Source: Motilibacter peucedani (GTDB taxonomy: Bacteria > Actinomycetota > Actinomycetes > Motilibacterales > Motilibacteraceae). Taken from it: a stretch of 64,000 nt of DNA. Below are positions 1 through 8,612 of the stretch, piece by piece; position 1 is the stretch's first letter; the number at the start of each line of letters is the position of its first letter. The notes under the pieces are model-generated. The model saw only the letters and a list, made by a program, of their open reading frames with translations, searched no databases and had not been told where the DNA came from. Location: positions 1-64,000 of the forward strand of contig NZ_RBWV01000001.1 of NCBI RefSeq assembly GCF_003634695.1, given 5' to 3'. The translations under genes and the position numbers were made by a program.

Positions 1-106
1 GGTTCTTCGACAGCTCCACCCCAGCTCCGGGGGCCTTCCCTGATCAAGTACCGCTAGAGGCGTGTCGCCCTGCACCAACCTGTCCGGTCAGTACACCTCG
101 CCGGGC

Positions 107-1791
107 TCAGCGCGTGGTGACGGTCACGGGCCGGCTGGTGCCAGGCCCGTGCACCCCGCGCAGCGCGGGCACGACGACGCGCAGGACGTGGGCGCCGGCC
201 GACCTCTCGACGACCGCGGTCGAGAACCGGCCGTGCGCGAGGACGAGGCGGGCCTCGTCCGCCACCGGCCGGCGACCCGCTCCTGCAGCACCGCTGCCGT
301 GCGGGTCGCGCGGCCGGTGACGGTCGCGGTGACCCGGAACGGCCGGCCCGCGGCGGCGGTGCGCGGCGCCGCCACCGCCACCGCCGGTGTGACGAGCAGG
401 CGGGCAGCGGTCCCGACCGCCCCGACCCGCGAGGTGCCGCCGGCGCAGTGCCACACGAGGTAGCCCGACGCCCGGACGCGCACCGTCGCGGCCAGGTGCC
501 CGGACGAGTCCGAGGTCGTGCGGGCGAGGACGTGCGGGCGGGCGCCGGTCAGCGGCTCGAGGCCGAGCGTCGCCGGCTGTCCCGCGAGCGGTGCCTGCGA
601 GGTCGCGTCGACCAGGGTGCCCGTGACGTGCAGGGGCGCGCCGGCGAGCACGGTCCTGCGCGCGGTCGGGCGGTCCGGCAGCGACGCCGCGGCGACCCCG
701 AGCACGACCACGTCGGACTCGGGCGAGTAGGCCGGGAAGGACGACCGGGCGCGGACGTGGAGCGTGACCGGCCCGTTGCCCGGCGACTCCACGAGGACGT
801 GCTGCACGCCGTCGGGGCCCGGGGCGCTGGGGAGGTCGTAGTGCTGGCGGTCCACTCCGGCGGCGTCGAGGAGCGTCACGATGACGCCGGAAGCGGCGGC
901 GGGCGGGCGCAGCGCGAGCTCGATCCGCTGCGCCGGGACGCCGAGCGCGCCCCGCGCCCCCGGTCCGAGGCCGGTGACGCCGAGCACCGCCGTCGCGGGG
1001 AGCGCAGCGCGAGGGGTGGTCTCCCGTGCGGCCGGTGTGCGGTCGCGGGTCTCCCCGACCACGCCGAGGACCACCACTCTGACGCGGTAGCTCGTCCCGT
1101 CGGTCAGCCCGCCGACGACCGTCGCGGTCGTAGCGGCGCCGAGCGTCGGCGACGCGACCGGGGCGCCGTCAGGGCCCGTGACCTCGACGCGGTAGCCGGT
1201 GACCCCGGATCCCGCGTCGGTCGGCGGCGACCAGGACACGGCCAGGCTCGCGTCACCGGGGACGACCCGCACCGCCTTCACGGGGCCCGGCAGGCGGCCC
1301 ACCACGAAGCTCGGCGCTGGCGAGAACGGGCCGACCGCCTCGTTGCCCGCGGCGTCCACCACGTCGTAGTCGGCGACGGTCCACGTGCCCGCGTCCAAGC
1401 TGTCGAGCGCGACCGTCACCCACCAGTCGGAGGCCGTGAGGCTGCCGCGGACCACGCTCAGGCAGCCCGCTGCAGGCGCGGAGCAGTAGAGCCGGTAGCT
1501 GCCGTCGGGTGCGCGCAGGCGCAGCGAGGCGGCGGCCACCCCGCTCGCGTCGTCCGTGACCGGCACGCGCACCTGTACCGCGCGGCCGTACCCGTCCCCC
1601 GGAGTGGGGAAGGCGACGACGGCGCTGCTCAGCACAGGCACGCCCACCGTCGGCGGCACCGAGTCCCCGACCGGCGCCGCGGCCGCGGCGCCGGTCGCCC
1701 CGGCCAGCGTCGAGAGGGCTGCGCCGCACGCGAGCAGGACGGCGAGGGACGCGGTGCGGGCGCAACGGGACGGCGGGAGGACGAACGGCAT
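107..1791 (-). CDS. Secreted fibronectin type III domain protein, apparent frameshift near the 3' end
   Basis: The start at 1791 gives a signal peptide (SRCAR, then a long hydrophobic stretch ending in an Ala run), so the protein is exported. Residues of roughly 170-255 form a fibronectin type III domain (AVSWSPP, GYRVEV and SYRVRV strands), with Ig-like beta repeats before and after. The reading frame breaks near 257-262. The main frame runs into Arg/Ser/Pro-rich nonsense and stops at 124, while the neighbouring frame continues with normal beta-strand sequence (DEARLVLAHGRFSTAVVERS) to a stop at 107. Restoring one G on the coding strand would join them as RWRDEARLV. An upstream ATG at 1857 adds 22 residues without signal character. 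No enzyme domain is visible; an adhesive or structural role is only inferred. Confidence 0.7.
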
Positions 1792-1894
1792 GACGGAGGG
1801 CACCTCGCGGCGGGTCAGGGCCGCGACGTGCGGGCCGTGCGCCGTCGAGGGTGCCACGGGCGCGCGCCCGTGGTCTGCCGGTTCCCCGAACGGG

Positions 1895-2245
1895 TCAGAC
1901 GTTGAAGCCGAGCGCCCGCAGCTGCTCGCGGCCGTCGTCGGTGATCTTGTCGGGACCCCACGGCGGCATCCAGACCCAGTTGATGCGCACGTCGTCGCAC
2001 AGCCCGTCGAGGGCCGAACGCGTCTGGTCCTCGATGACGTCGGTCAGCGGGCAGGCCGCCGAGGTGAGCGTCATGTCGAGGACGGCGATGCGGCTGCGGT
2101 CGTCGACGGTGATGCCGTAGACGAGGCCGAGGTCGACGACGTTGATGCCGAGCTCGGGGTCGACGACGTCGCGCATCGCCTCCTCGATCTCCTCGACGGT
2201 GCCGAGGTCGGGCGTCTCGGGCACTGCGGTGGTGGGCTCGGTCAT
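1895..2245 (-). CDS. sufT: SufT, DUF59/MIP18-family Fe-S assembly factor
   Basis: A 116-residue DUF59 protein with the family signatures DPELGINVVDLGLVYG and TSAACPLTD; the Cys is the conserved one expected to act in Fe-S maturation. SufT-type proteins help deliver or finish clusters on target proteins. The ATG overlaps the sufU stop (ATGA), so it is probably translated by coupling, and it is the last gene of the suf operon, as in Mycobacterium. The C-terminal half has the usual VWMPPWGPDKI segment. The length is normal for the family. Confidence 0.9.
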   Translation of the reverse strand: MTEPTTAVPETPDLGTVEEIEEAMRDVVDPELGINVVDLGLVYGITVDDRSRIAVLDMTLTSAACPLTDVIEDQTRSALDGLCDDVRINWVWMPPWGPDKITDDGREQLRALGFNV

Positions 2246-2706
2246 GGCTTCTCCTCGTTCGCAGCGGTCACCTGTGCAACGGCGCGGGCCGTCGCGTCCT
2301 TCCACGCCATCCAGCCGAGCAGCGCGCACTTCACCCGGGCGGGGAACTGCGCGACGCCGGCGAAGGCGATGCCGTCGCCCAGCAGGTCCTCGTCCGGCGG
2401 CGACTCGCGCGCCAGCATCGCCTGGAAGGCGGCCAGCGCGTCGAGCCCCTCGGCGACCGTCGAGCCGGTCACCAGCTCGGAGAGCACCGAGGACGACGCC
2501 TGGCTGATCGAGCAGCCCTGCCCGCTCCAGGACACGTCCTCCACGGTCGCGCCGTCGGGCGAGACGCGTACGCGCAGGGTCACCTCGTCGCCGCACGTCG
2601 GGTTGACGTGGTGCGCCTCGGTCGTGAAGGGCTCGCGCAGGCGGGCACCCCGCGGGTGGCGGTAGTGGTCGAGGATCACGTCCTGGTAGAGCGCCTCGAC
2701 GCTCAC
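2242..2706 (-). CDS. sufU: SufU, zinc-dependent sulfurtransferase for SufS
   Basis: A 154-residue SufU/IscU-like protein. The zinc and sulfur-accepting residues of Gram-positive SufU are present: C38 and D40 (NPTCGD), C65 (GQGCSISQAS) and C127 (VKCALLGW). It takes persulfide sulfur from SufS and passes it to the SufBCD scaffold. The GTG start at 2706 overlaps the sufS stop (GTGA) and gives the normal N-terminus (ALYQDVILDHYRHP). The open frame extends far upstream only as a shadow of sufS. Confidence 0.92.
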   Translation of the reverse strand: MSVEALYQDVILDHYRHPRGARLREPFTTEAHHVNPTCGDEVTLRVRVSPDGATVEDVSWSGQGCSISQASSSVLSELVTGSTVAEGLDALAAFQAMLARESPPDEDLLGDGIAFAGVAQFPARVKCALLGWMAWKDATARAVAQVTAANEEKP

Positions 2707-4010
2707 GCGAACCACTTCCGGACCACGCCGAGCCCGTCGACCAGTGCGTCGACGTCGGCGGTCGTCGAGTAGGCGTAGAACGACGCCCGGCTGGTGGCGG
2801 GGACGCCGAAGCGGTCGCACACCGGGCGCGCGCAGTGGTTGCCGACGCGTACGGCGACGCCCTGCGCGTCGAGCACCTGGCCGACGTCGTGGCTGTGGAT
2901 GGGGCCGCCGGCCCCCTCCATGACGAACGACACGGCGCCGCCGCGCTCGAGCATGGTCCCGGGGCCGACGACCCGCAGACCGGGCACCTCGGCGAGCCGC
3001 TCGAGCGCGTAGGCGGTGATCCGCTGCTCGTGGGCCGCGACCGCGTCCATGCCGAGGCCCGAGAGGTAGTCGACGGCCGCACCGAGGCCGACCGCCTGCG
3101 CGATCGGCGGCGTGCCGGCCTCGAACTTGTGCGGCAGGGCGGCGTAGGTCGAGCCGGCCATCTTGACCGTCTCGATCATCTCGCCGCCGCCGAGGAACGG
3201 CGGCAGCTCGGCGAGCACGGCCTCGCGGCCCCACAGCACGCCGATGCCGGTGGGTCCGGCCATCTTGTGGCCCGTGAACGCCACCAGGTCGACGCCGTCG
3301 GCGGCCAGCGCGCCCACGTCGTAGGGCAGCTGCGGCACGGCCTGCGAGCCGTCGACGACGACCAGCGCGCCCGAGACCTGCTTGGCGCGCCGGGCGACCT
3401 CGGCGACCGGGTTGACCGTGCCGAGGATGTTGGAGACGTGGACGAGCGAGACGACCTTCGTGCGCTCGGTGAGCAGCTCGTCGAGGTTCGAAAGGTCGAG
3501 CCGGCCCTCGTCGGTCAGCCCGATCCAACGCAGCGTGGCGCCGGTGCGCTCGCACAGCAGCTGCCACGGCACGATGTTGGAGTGGTGCTCCATCTCGGTG
3601 ACGAGCACCTCGTCGCCGGGACCGACGCGCCACCGGCTCCCCCACGCCACGACGTTGGCGACGAGGTTGAGCGCCTCGGTGGAGTTCTTGGTGAACACCA
3701 CCTCGCTGCGCGACGCGGCACCGATGAACGACACGAGCTTGTCGCGCGCGCCCTCGTAGAGCGCGGTCGCCTCCTCCGCCAGCGCGTGCACGCCGCGGTG
3801 CACGTTGGCGTTGGAGCGGCGGTAGTAGCTGTCGAGCGCGTCGAGGACGACCTGCGGCTTCTGCGAGGTCGCCGCGGAGTCGAGGTAGACCAGCGGCCGC
3901 CCTCCCGACCCGTCGGCGTCGTGCACGGTGCGCGACAGGATCGGGAAGTCGGCGCGCACGGCCTCGGCGTCGAGCACGGCCGGCGCGACCCGCTGGACGT
4001 CAGCGGTCAC
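2703..4010 (-). CDS. sufS: SufS, PLP-dependent cysteine desulfurase
   Basis: A 435-residue class V aminotransferase-fold enzyme that removes sulfur from L-cysteine for Fe-S assembly. The PLP-binding lysine is K249 in FTGHKMAGP and the persulfide-carrying cysteine is C393 in VGNHCARP. Other family marks are LDSAATSQKP near the N-terminus and TEMEHHSN, which holds the cofactor-stacking His. The GTG start at 4010 overlaps the sufC stop (GTGA). Its partner sufU follows directly, which fits a SufS-SufU pair. Confidence 0.95.
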   Translation of the reverse strand: MTADVQRVAPAVLDAEAVRADFPILSRTVHDADGSGGRPLVYLDSAATSQKPQVVLDALDSYYRRSNANVHRGVHALAEEATALYEGARDKLVSFIGAASRSEVVFTKNSTEALNLVANVVAWGSRWRVGPGDEVLVTEMEHHSNIVPWQLLCERTGATLRWIGLTDEGRLDLSNLDELLTERTKVVSLVHVSNILGTVNPVAEVARRAKQVSGALVVVDGSQAVPQLPYDVGALAADGVDLVAFTGHKMAGPTGIGVLWGREAVLAELPPFLGGGEMIETVKMAGSTYAALPHKFEAGTPPIAQAVGLGAAVDYLSGLGMDAVAAHEQRITAYALERLAEVPGLRVVGPGTMLERGGAVSFVMEGAGGPIHSHDVGQVLDAQGVAVRVGNHCARPVCDRFGVPATSRASFYAYSTTADVDALVDGLGVVRKWFA

Positions 4011-4765
4011 GAGGCCAGCTTGGTGTAGCGCTCGTAGCCCTCGGCCTCGAGCCGCTCGGCGAGCTCCTTGCCGCCCTGCTCGGCGATGCGCCCGTCGACG
4101 AACACGTGCACGAAGTCGGGCTCGATGTAGCGCAGGATGCGGGTGTAGTGCGTGATCAGCAGCACGCCGACCTCACCGGTGGCGCGCACCCGGTTGACGC
4201 CCTCGGACACCACGCGCAGCGCGTCGACGTCGAGGCCGGAGTCGGTCTCGTCGAGCACGGCGATCTTCGGCTTGAGCAGCTCGAGCTGGAGGATCTCGTG
4301 GCGCTTCTTCTCGCCGCCGGAGAAGCCCTCGTTGACGTTGCGCTCGGCGAACGCGGGGTCGACGCCCAGGCGGTCCATCGCCTCGCGGACCTCCTTGACC
4401 CAGGTGCGCAGCGCGGGCGCCGAGCCGCGGGTCGCCGTGGCCGCCGTGCGCAGGAAGTTCGACACCGAGACGCCGGGGACCTCGACGGGGTACTGCATCG
4501 CCAGGAAGAGCCCGGCCCGCGCGCGCTCGTCGACCGGCATCGCCAGCACGTCCTCGCCGTCGAGCGTGACGCTGCCGCCGGTGACGGTGTACTTCGGGTG
4601 CCCGGCGATGGAGTAGGCCAGCGTCGACTTGCCCGAGCCGTTGGGGCCCATGATCGCGTGCGTCTCGCCCGCCCGGACGGTCAGGTCGACGCCGCGCAGG
4701 ATCTGCTTGGCACCGGCTTCGGTGTCGACGGTGACCTGCAGGTCTCGGATCTCGAGGGTGGACAT
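4007..4765 (-). CDS. sufC: SufC, ABC-type ATPase of the SufBCD scaffold
   Basis: A 252-residue cytosolic ABC ATPase that powers the SufB-SufD scaffold. Walker A is GPNGSGKS at 40-47, the signature is SGGEKKRHEI from about residue 149, and Walker B with its Glu is IAVLDE at about 168-173. The SGGEKKR form of the signature is typical of SufC and separates it from transport ATPases. The ATG has a GAGGAG about 10 bases upstream. It lies between the Rieske ferredoxin gene and sufS. Confidence 0.95.
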   Translation of the reverse strand: MSTLEIRDLQVTVDTEAGAKQILRGVDLTVRAGETHAIMGPNGSGKSTLAYSIAGHPKYTVTGGSVTLDGEDVLAMPVDERARAGLFLAMQYPVEVPGVSVSNFLRTAATATRGSAPALRTWVKEVREAMDRLGVDPAFAERNVNEGFSGGEKKRHEILQLELLKPKIAVLDETDSGLDVDALRVVSEGVNRVRATGEVGVLLITHYTRILRYIEPDFVHVFVDGRIAEQGGKELAERLEAEGYERYTKLAS

Positions 4766-4791
4766 GCGGGAGGGCTCCTCAGGGGTGGGGA

Positions 4792-5109
4792 TCAGGCCTC
4801 GGGCGAGACGTCGACGAGGACGTCGTCACCGGCGAGGGTCACGGGGTAGACGGGCACGGGGGCGGTCGCGGGCGGCCCGGAGGGCTTGCCCGTGCGCAGG
4901 TCGAACATCGAGCCGTGCAGCCAGCACTCGAGCTCGCAGCCGTCGACCTCGCCCTCGGAGAGCTTGACGTTGGCGTGGCTGCAGCGGTCCTGGATCGCGA
5001 AGAACCCCTCGTCGGTGCGCACGACCGCGACCTGGACGCCCTCGACCGTGACGGCCAGGGGCGCGTCGAGGGCGAAGTCGGCGACCGAGCCGACGCGTAC
5101 AGCGCTCAC
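4792..5109 (-). CDS. Rieske-type [2Fe-2S] ferredoxin in the suf operon
   Basis: A 105-residue single Rieske domain. The ligands are C43-S-H45 and C62-W-L-H65, so the cluster site is complete. Small Rieske proteins like this resemble ferredoxin components of dioxygenases, but no oxygenase gene is nearby. The gene sits between sufD and sufC and its GTG overlaps the sufD stop (GTGA). In actinomycetes this position suggests an electron-transfer role in Fe-S assembly, which is inference. Confidence 0.9.
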   Translation of the reverse strand: MSAVRVGSVADFALDAPLAVTVEGVQVAVVRTDEGFFAIQDRCSHANVKLSEGEVDGCELECWLHGSMFDLRTGKPSGPPATAPVPVYPVTLAGDDVLVDVSPEA

Positions 5110-6293
5110 GCGCGGCCCCCGGCGAGCTCGGCCTCGATCGCGGCGATGAGCCGCTCGCGGACCGCCGGCACGGTGATCTTCTGCAGGACGTCGACGAAGA
5201 AGCCCTGCACGACCAGGCGGCGGGCCTCGTCCTCGGGGATGCCGCGCGCCTGCAGGTAGAACAGCTGCTCGTCGTCGAAGCGGCCGGTGGCGCTGGCGTG
5301 GCCGGCGCCCTCGATCTCGCCCGTCTCGATCTCGAGGTTGGGCACCGAGTCGGCGCGGGCGCCGTCGGTCAGGATGAGGTTGCGGTTGAGCTCGTAGGTG
5401 TCGGTGCCGCCGGCCTCGGCGCGGATCAGCACGTCGCCCACCCAGACGGTGTGGGCCGACTCGCCCTGCAGGGCGCCCTTGTAGGTCACCCGCGAGCGGC
5501 AGTTCGGCTGGCTGTGGTCGACGAAGAGCCGGTGCTCCTGGTGCTGGCCGGAGTCGGCGAAGTAGAGCCCGCGCAGCTCGGCGTCGCCGCCGGGGCCGGT
5601 GTACTCGACCGTCTCGACGACGCGGACGAGCTCGCCGCCCAGCGTGACCTGGGTGGAGGAGATGCGGGCGTCGCGGCCGAGGCGTACGCCGTGGTGCGCC
5701 GCGTGCACGCTGCCGTCGTCCCAGCCCTGGACGCTCACGAGCTCGAGCGAGGCGCCGTCGCCGACGACGACGGAGACCTCGGCGCCGTAGCGGGCGGCGC
5801 CGTCGTGCTCGAGCACGACCGTCGCCTTCGCGAACGCGCCGACCTCGACGACCACGTGGCCCCAGACGACGTCGGCCGCGGAGCCGGTGCCGGTGAGCCG
5901 GACGACCGCGGGCTCGTCGAGCTGGGCCTCCTTGGGCACGGAGACGACCAGCGCGCCCTCCGAGCGCGTGGCGGCGAAGGCCGAGACGCGGTCGACGGGT
6001 GCCGGCACCGAGCGCAGGAACGGGTCGTCGGCGCCGACGGTGCGCAGCTCGACGCCGTCGGGCAGCTCGCTGGAGACGCTGAGCCGGTGCGCCGACGGCT
6101 CGCCGTCGAGCAGGCCGCCGAGGGTGTCGAGCGGGGTGAAGCGCCAGTCCTCCTCGCGGCCCGAGGGCCGCGGGAAGTCGGCGGGGTCGAAGGAGCGCAC
6201 GCTGTCGGCGCGGCTGCGCACGTCGACGACGGGTGCGCCCCCGCCGTGGGAGTGCTCCTTGACCACGACAGGAGCGAGGACGGACTCGGTCAT
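5106..6293 (-). CDS. sufD: SufD, Fe-S cluster scaffold subunit
   Basis: A 395-residue SufB/SufD-family protein with the right-handed beta-helix core and the family C-terminus ([32 protein letters not shown]). It forms the scaffold heterodimer with SufB. The ATG overlaps the sufB stop (ATGA) and begins MTESVLAP. The N-terminal [11 protein letters not shown] segment is typical of SufD. Sequence upstream of this start in the same frame is a shadow of sufB. Confidence 0.93.
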   Translation of the reverse strand: MTESVLAPVVVKEHSHGGGAPVVDVRSRADSVRSFDPADFPRPSGREEDWRFTPLDTLGGLLDGEPSAHRLSVSSELPDGVELRTVGADDPFLRSVPAPVDRVSAFAATRSEGALVVSVPKEAQLDEPAVVRLTGTGSAADVVWGHVVVEVGAFAKATVVLEHDGAARYGAEVSVVVGDGASLELVSVQGWDDGSVHAAHHGVRLGRDARISSTQVTLGGELVRVVETVEYTGPGGDAELRGLYFADSGQHQEHRLFVDHSQPNCRSRVTYKGALQGESAHTVWVGDVLIRAEAGGTDTYELNRNLILTDGARADSVPNLEIETGEIEGAGHASATGRFDDEQLFYLQARGIPEDEARRLVVQGFFVDVLQKITVPAVRERLIAAIEAELAGGRA

Positions 6294-7702
6294 CCGACGG
6301 CGCCTTCCATCTGCAGCTCGATCAGGCGGTTGAGCTCGAGGGCGTACTCCATGGGCAGCTCGCGCGCGATGGGCTCGATGAACCCGCGCACGATCATGGC
6401 CATGGCCTCCTCCTCGGTCATGCCGCGAGACATCAGGTAGAACAGCTGGTCCTCGCTGACCTTCGAGACCGTGGCCTCGTGCCCCATCTGCACGTCGTCC
6501 TCGCGGACGTCGACGTAGGGGTAGGTGTCCGAGCGGCTGATCGTGTCGACCAGCAGCGCGTCGCAGCGGACCGTCGACTTCGAGTGGTGCGAGCCCTCGA
6601 GCACCTGGACCAGGCCGCGGTAGGACGTGCGGCCGCCGCCGCGGGCGACGGACTTGCTCACGATCGAGGACGACGTGTAGGGCGCCGCGTGGACCATCTT
6701 CGAGCCGGCGTCCTGGTGCTGGCCCTCTCCCGCGAACGCGATGGAGAGCGTCTCGCCCTTGGCGTGCTCGCCGACCATCCAGACGCCGGGGTACTTCATG
6801 GTGACCTTGGAGCCGAGGTTGCCGTCGATCCACTCCATCGTCGCGCCTTCGTGGGCGACGGCCCGCTTGGTGACGAGGTTGTAGACGTTGTTGGACCAGT
6901 TCTGGATCGTCGTGTAGCGGACGCGGGCGCCCTTCTTGACGACGATCTCGACGACGGCCGAGTGCAGCGAGTCGCTGGAGTAGATCGGCGCGGTGCAGCC
7001 CTCGACGTAGTGGACGTAGGAGTCCTCGTCGGCGATGATCAGCGTCCGCTCGAACTGGCCCATGTTCTCGGTGTTGATGCGGAAGTACGCCTGCAGCGGG
7101 ATGTCGACGTGGACGCCCTTGGGCACGTAGATGAACGAGCCGCCCGACCACACCGCGGTGTTGAGCGCCGAGAACTTGTTGTCGCCGGTCGGGATGACCG
7201 TCGTGAAGTACTCGCGGAACAGCTCCTCGTGCTCGCGGAGCGCAGTGTCGGTGTCGAGGAAGATGACGCCCTTCTCCTCGAGGTCCTCGCGGATCTTGTG
7301 GTAGACGACCTCGGACTCGTACTGCGCCGCGACGCCGGCGACGAGGCGCTGCTTCTCGGCCTCGGGGATGCCGAGCCGGTCGTAGGTCGACTTGATGTCC
7401 TCGGGCAGCTCCTCCCACGAGGAGGCCTGCTTCTCGGTCGAGCGCACGAAGTACTTGATGTTGTCGAAGTCGATGCCGCCGAGGTCGGAGCCCCAGGTCG
7501 GCATGGGCTTCTTGTGGAACAGGCGCAGGCCCTTGAGGCGCAGGTCGAGCATCCACTGCGGCTCGTTCTTCCGTGCGGAGATGTCGCGCACGACCTGCTC
7601 GGAGAGCCCGCGCTTGGCGGTGGCACCGGCCGAGTCGGGGTCGGCCCAGCCGTACTCGTAGCGTCCGAGGCCGTCGAGCTCGGGGTGGGCAGTCTGCGTC
7701 AT
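6290..7702 (-). CDS. sufB: SufB, Fe-S cluster scaffold subunit
   Basis: A 470-residue scaffold on which [4Fe-4S] clusters are built. Family features are [14 protein letters not shown] near the N-terminus, the central [10 protein letters not shown] segment with its conserved Cys, and the C-terminal [18 protein letters not shown]. The ATG at 7702 overlaps the sufR stop by one base (TGATG), showing direct coupling to the regulator. No intein is present, unlike the SufB of some mycobacteria. It is the first structural gene of the suf operon. Confidence 0.95.
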   Translation of the reverse strand: MTQTAHPELDGLGRYEYGWADPDSAGATAKRGLSEQVVRDISARKNEPQWMLDLRLKGLRLFHKKPMPTWGSDLGGIDFDNIKYFVRSTEKQASSWEELPEDIKSTYDRLGIPEAEKQRLVAGVAAQYESEVVYHKIREDLEEKGVIFLDTDTALREHEELFREYFTTVIPTGDNKFSALNTAVWSGGSFIYVPKGVHVDIPLQAYFRINTENMGQFERTLIIADEDSYVHYVEGCTAPIYSSDSLHSAVVEIVVKKGARVRYTTIQNWSNNVYNLVTKRAVAHEGATMEWIDGNLGSKVTMKYPGVWMVGEHAKGETLSIAFAGEGQHQDAGSKMVHAAPYTSSSIVSKSVARGGGRTSYRGLVQVLEGSHHSKSTVRCDALLVDTISRSDTYPYVDVREDDVQMGHEATVSKVSEDQLFYLMSRGMTEEEAMAMIVRGFIEPIARELPMEYALELNRLIELQMEGAVG

Positions 7703-8433
7703 CAGTGCATCCCTCCGGAAGAGGCTGTTGTGGAGCTGGTGGTCACGTGGGTGGTGCAGACGTGCTCGCCGTGTGCGAGCGTCGCGAGCCTGCGGGTCGG
7801 CGCCCCCACCAGGCGCGCGAACGAGGCCGCCTCGGCGTCGCACAGCTGGGGGAACTCGGCGGCGACGCTCTGCACGGGGCAGTGGCCCTGGCAGAGCTGC
7901 GCGCCGCCGGCCGGCGAGGTGCGCACGCTGGCCGCGTAGCCGTCGGCCGACAGGGCGGCGGCCAGCGCGTCGAGCCGCTGGGCGGGATCCTCCCCGGCGG
8001 CGTCGACGGCCGCGGCGTAGCGCGCCTCGACCTCGCCGACGCGTGCCCTGGCGAAGGCGTCGACCGCGGCCTCGCCGCCGGTGGCCGCGAGGAAGCGCAG
8101 CGCGGAGACGGCGAGGTCGTCGTAGGAGCTGGCGAGCGCCGCGTGCCCGGTGCCGGTGAGCGCGAACTCCTTGGCGGGGCGTCCGCGGCGGCGCGGCCCG
8201 GCGGCGCGCTCCTCGCGCGCCTCGACGTGGCCGGCGGCGAGCAGGGCGTCGAGGTGGCGGCGCACGGCGGCGGGGGTCAGCCGGAGCTGCCGGGCGAGGG
8301 CCGCCGCGGTGAGCGGGCCGGCCTCGGAGATGGCGCGCGCGACACGGTCGCGCGTGCGGGCGTCGGGCTCCTGCGGGCGCGCCTCGGAGACCGGCTCTGC
8401 GCCGGTCCCCTGCACGCTCGCGTCCACGACCAT
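7702..8433 (-). CDS. sufR: SufR, Fe-S-sensing winged-helix repressor of the suf operon
   Basis: A 243-residue DeoR/ArsR-like regulator. The N-terminal winged helix covers about residues 25-90 ([14 protein letters not shown], then the RGRPAKEF wing). The C-terminus has cysteines C181, C185, C198 and C226, including CQGHCPVQ and the C-X12-C spacing expected of a cluster ligand set. SufR represses its operon when it holds a cluster. The ATG at 8433 is chosen because homology starts soon after. In-frame GTG codons just upstream (8442, 8445) are alternatives that would place the start inside the operator. Confidence 0.9.
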   Translation of the reverse strand: MVVDASVQGTGAEPVSEARPQEPDARTRDRVARAISEAGPLTAAALARQLRLTPAAVRRHLDALLAAGHVEAREERAAGPRRRGRPAKEFALTGTGHAALASSYDDLAVSALRFLAATGGEAAVDAFARARVGEVEARYAAAVDAAGEDPAQRLDALAAALSADGYAASVRTSPAGGAQLCQGHCPVQSVAAEFPQLCDAEAASFARLVGAPTRRLATLAHGEHVCTTHVTTSSTTASSGGMH

Positions 8434-8438
8434 CAATT

Positions 8439-8453
8439 GCACAACACCAGTGT
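8439..8453 (-). promoter_or_regulatory. Putative SufR operator
   Basis: On the coding strand the sequence reads ACACT, five bases, TGTGC. This matches the inverted repeat reported for mycobacterial SufR (ACACT-N5-TGTGA) at 9 of 10 arm positions. It ends 6 bases before the sufR ATG, where a bound repressor would block initiation. The match and position are seen directly; binding is inferred. Confidence 0.65.
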
Positions 8454-8612
8454 GTCCTAATTCGCTTCCCGCTGTCGCGCAGGGCTGAGTGGGCCGCGTC
8501 ACGGAAGGCTCCCCTAACCCGGCACGGACGGGCAGGGACGAGGTGTACGCAACCGGCCCGTACGCGCTCATCCCGGGTGCATGCTGTTCACACGACGCAC
8601 CGGAGGTGCGGG

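Noticed and set aside
1-106. A gene fragment entering from the left edge
   Set aside because: One plus frame stays open here but has no start, ribosome site or recognisable protein; nothing can be supported.
448-1905. Plus-strand open frame opposite the FN3 protein
   Set aside because: The minus strand has a signal peptide and FN3 strands; the plus frame is Arg-rich shadow sequence.
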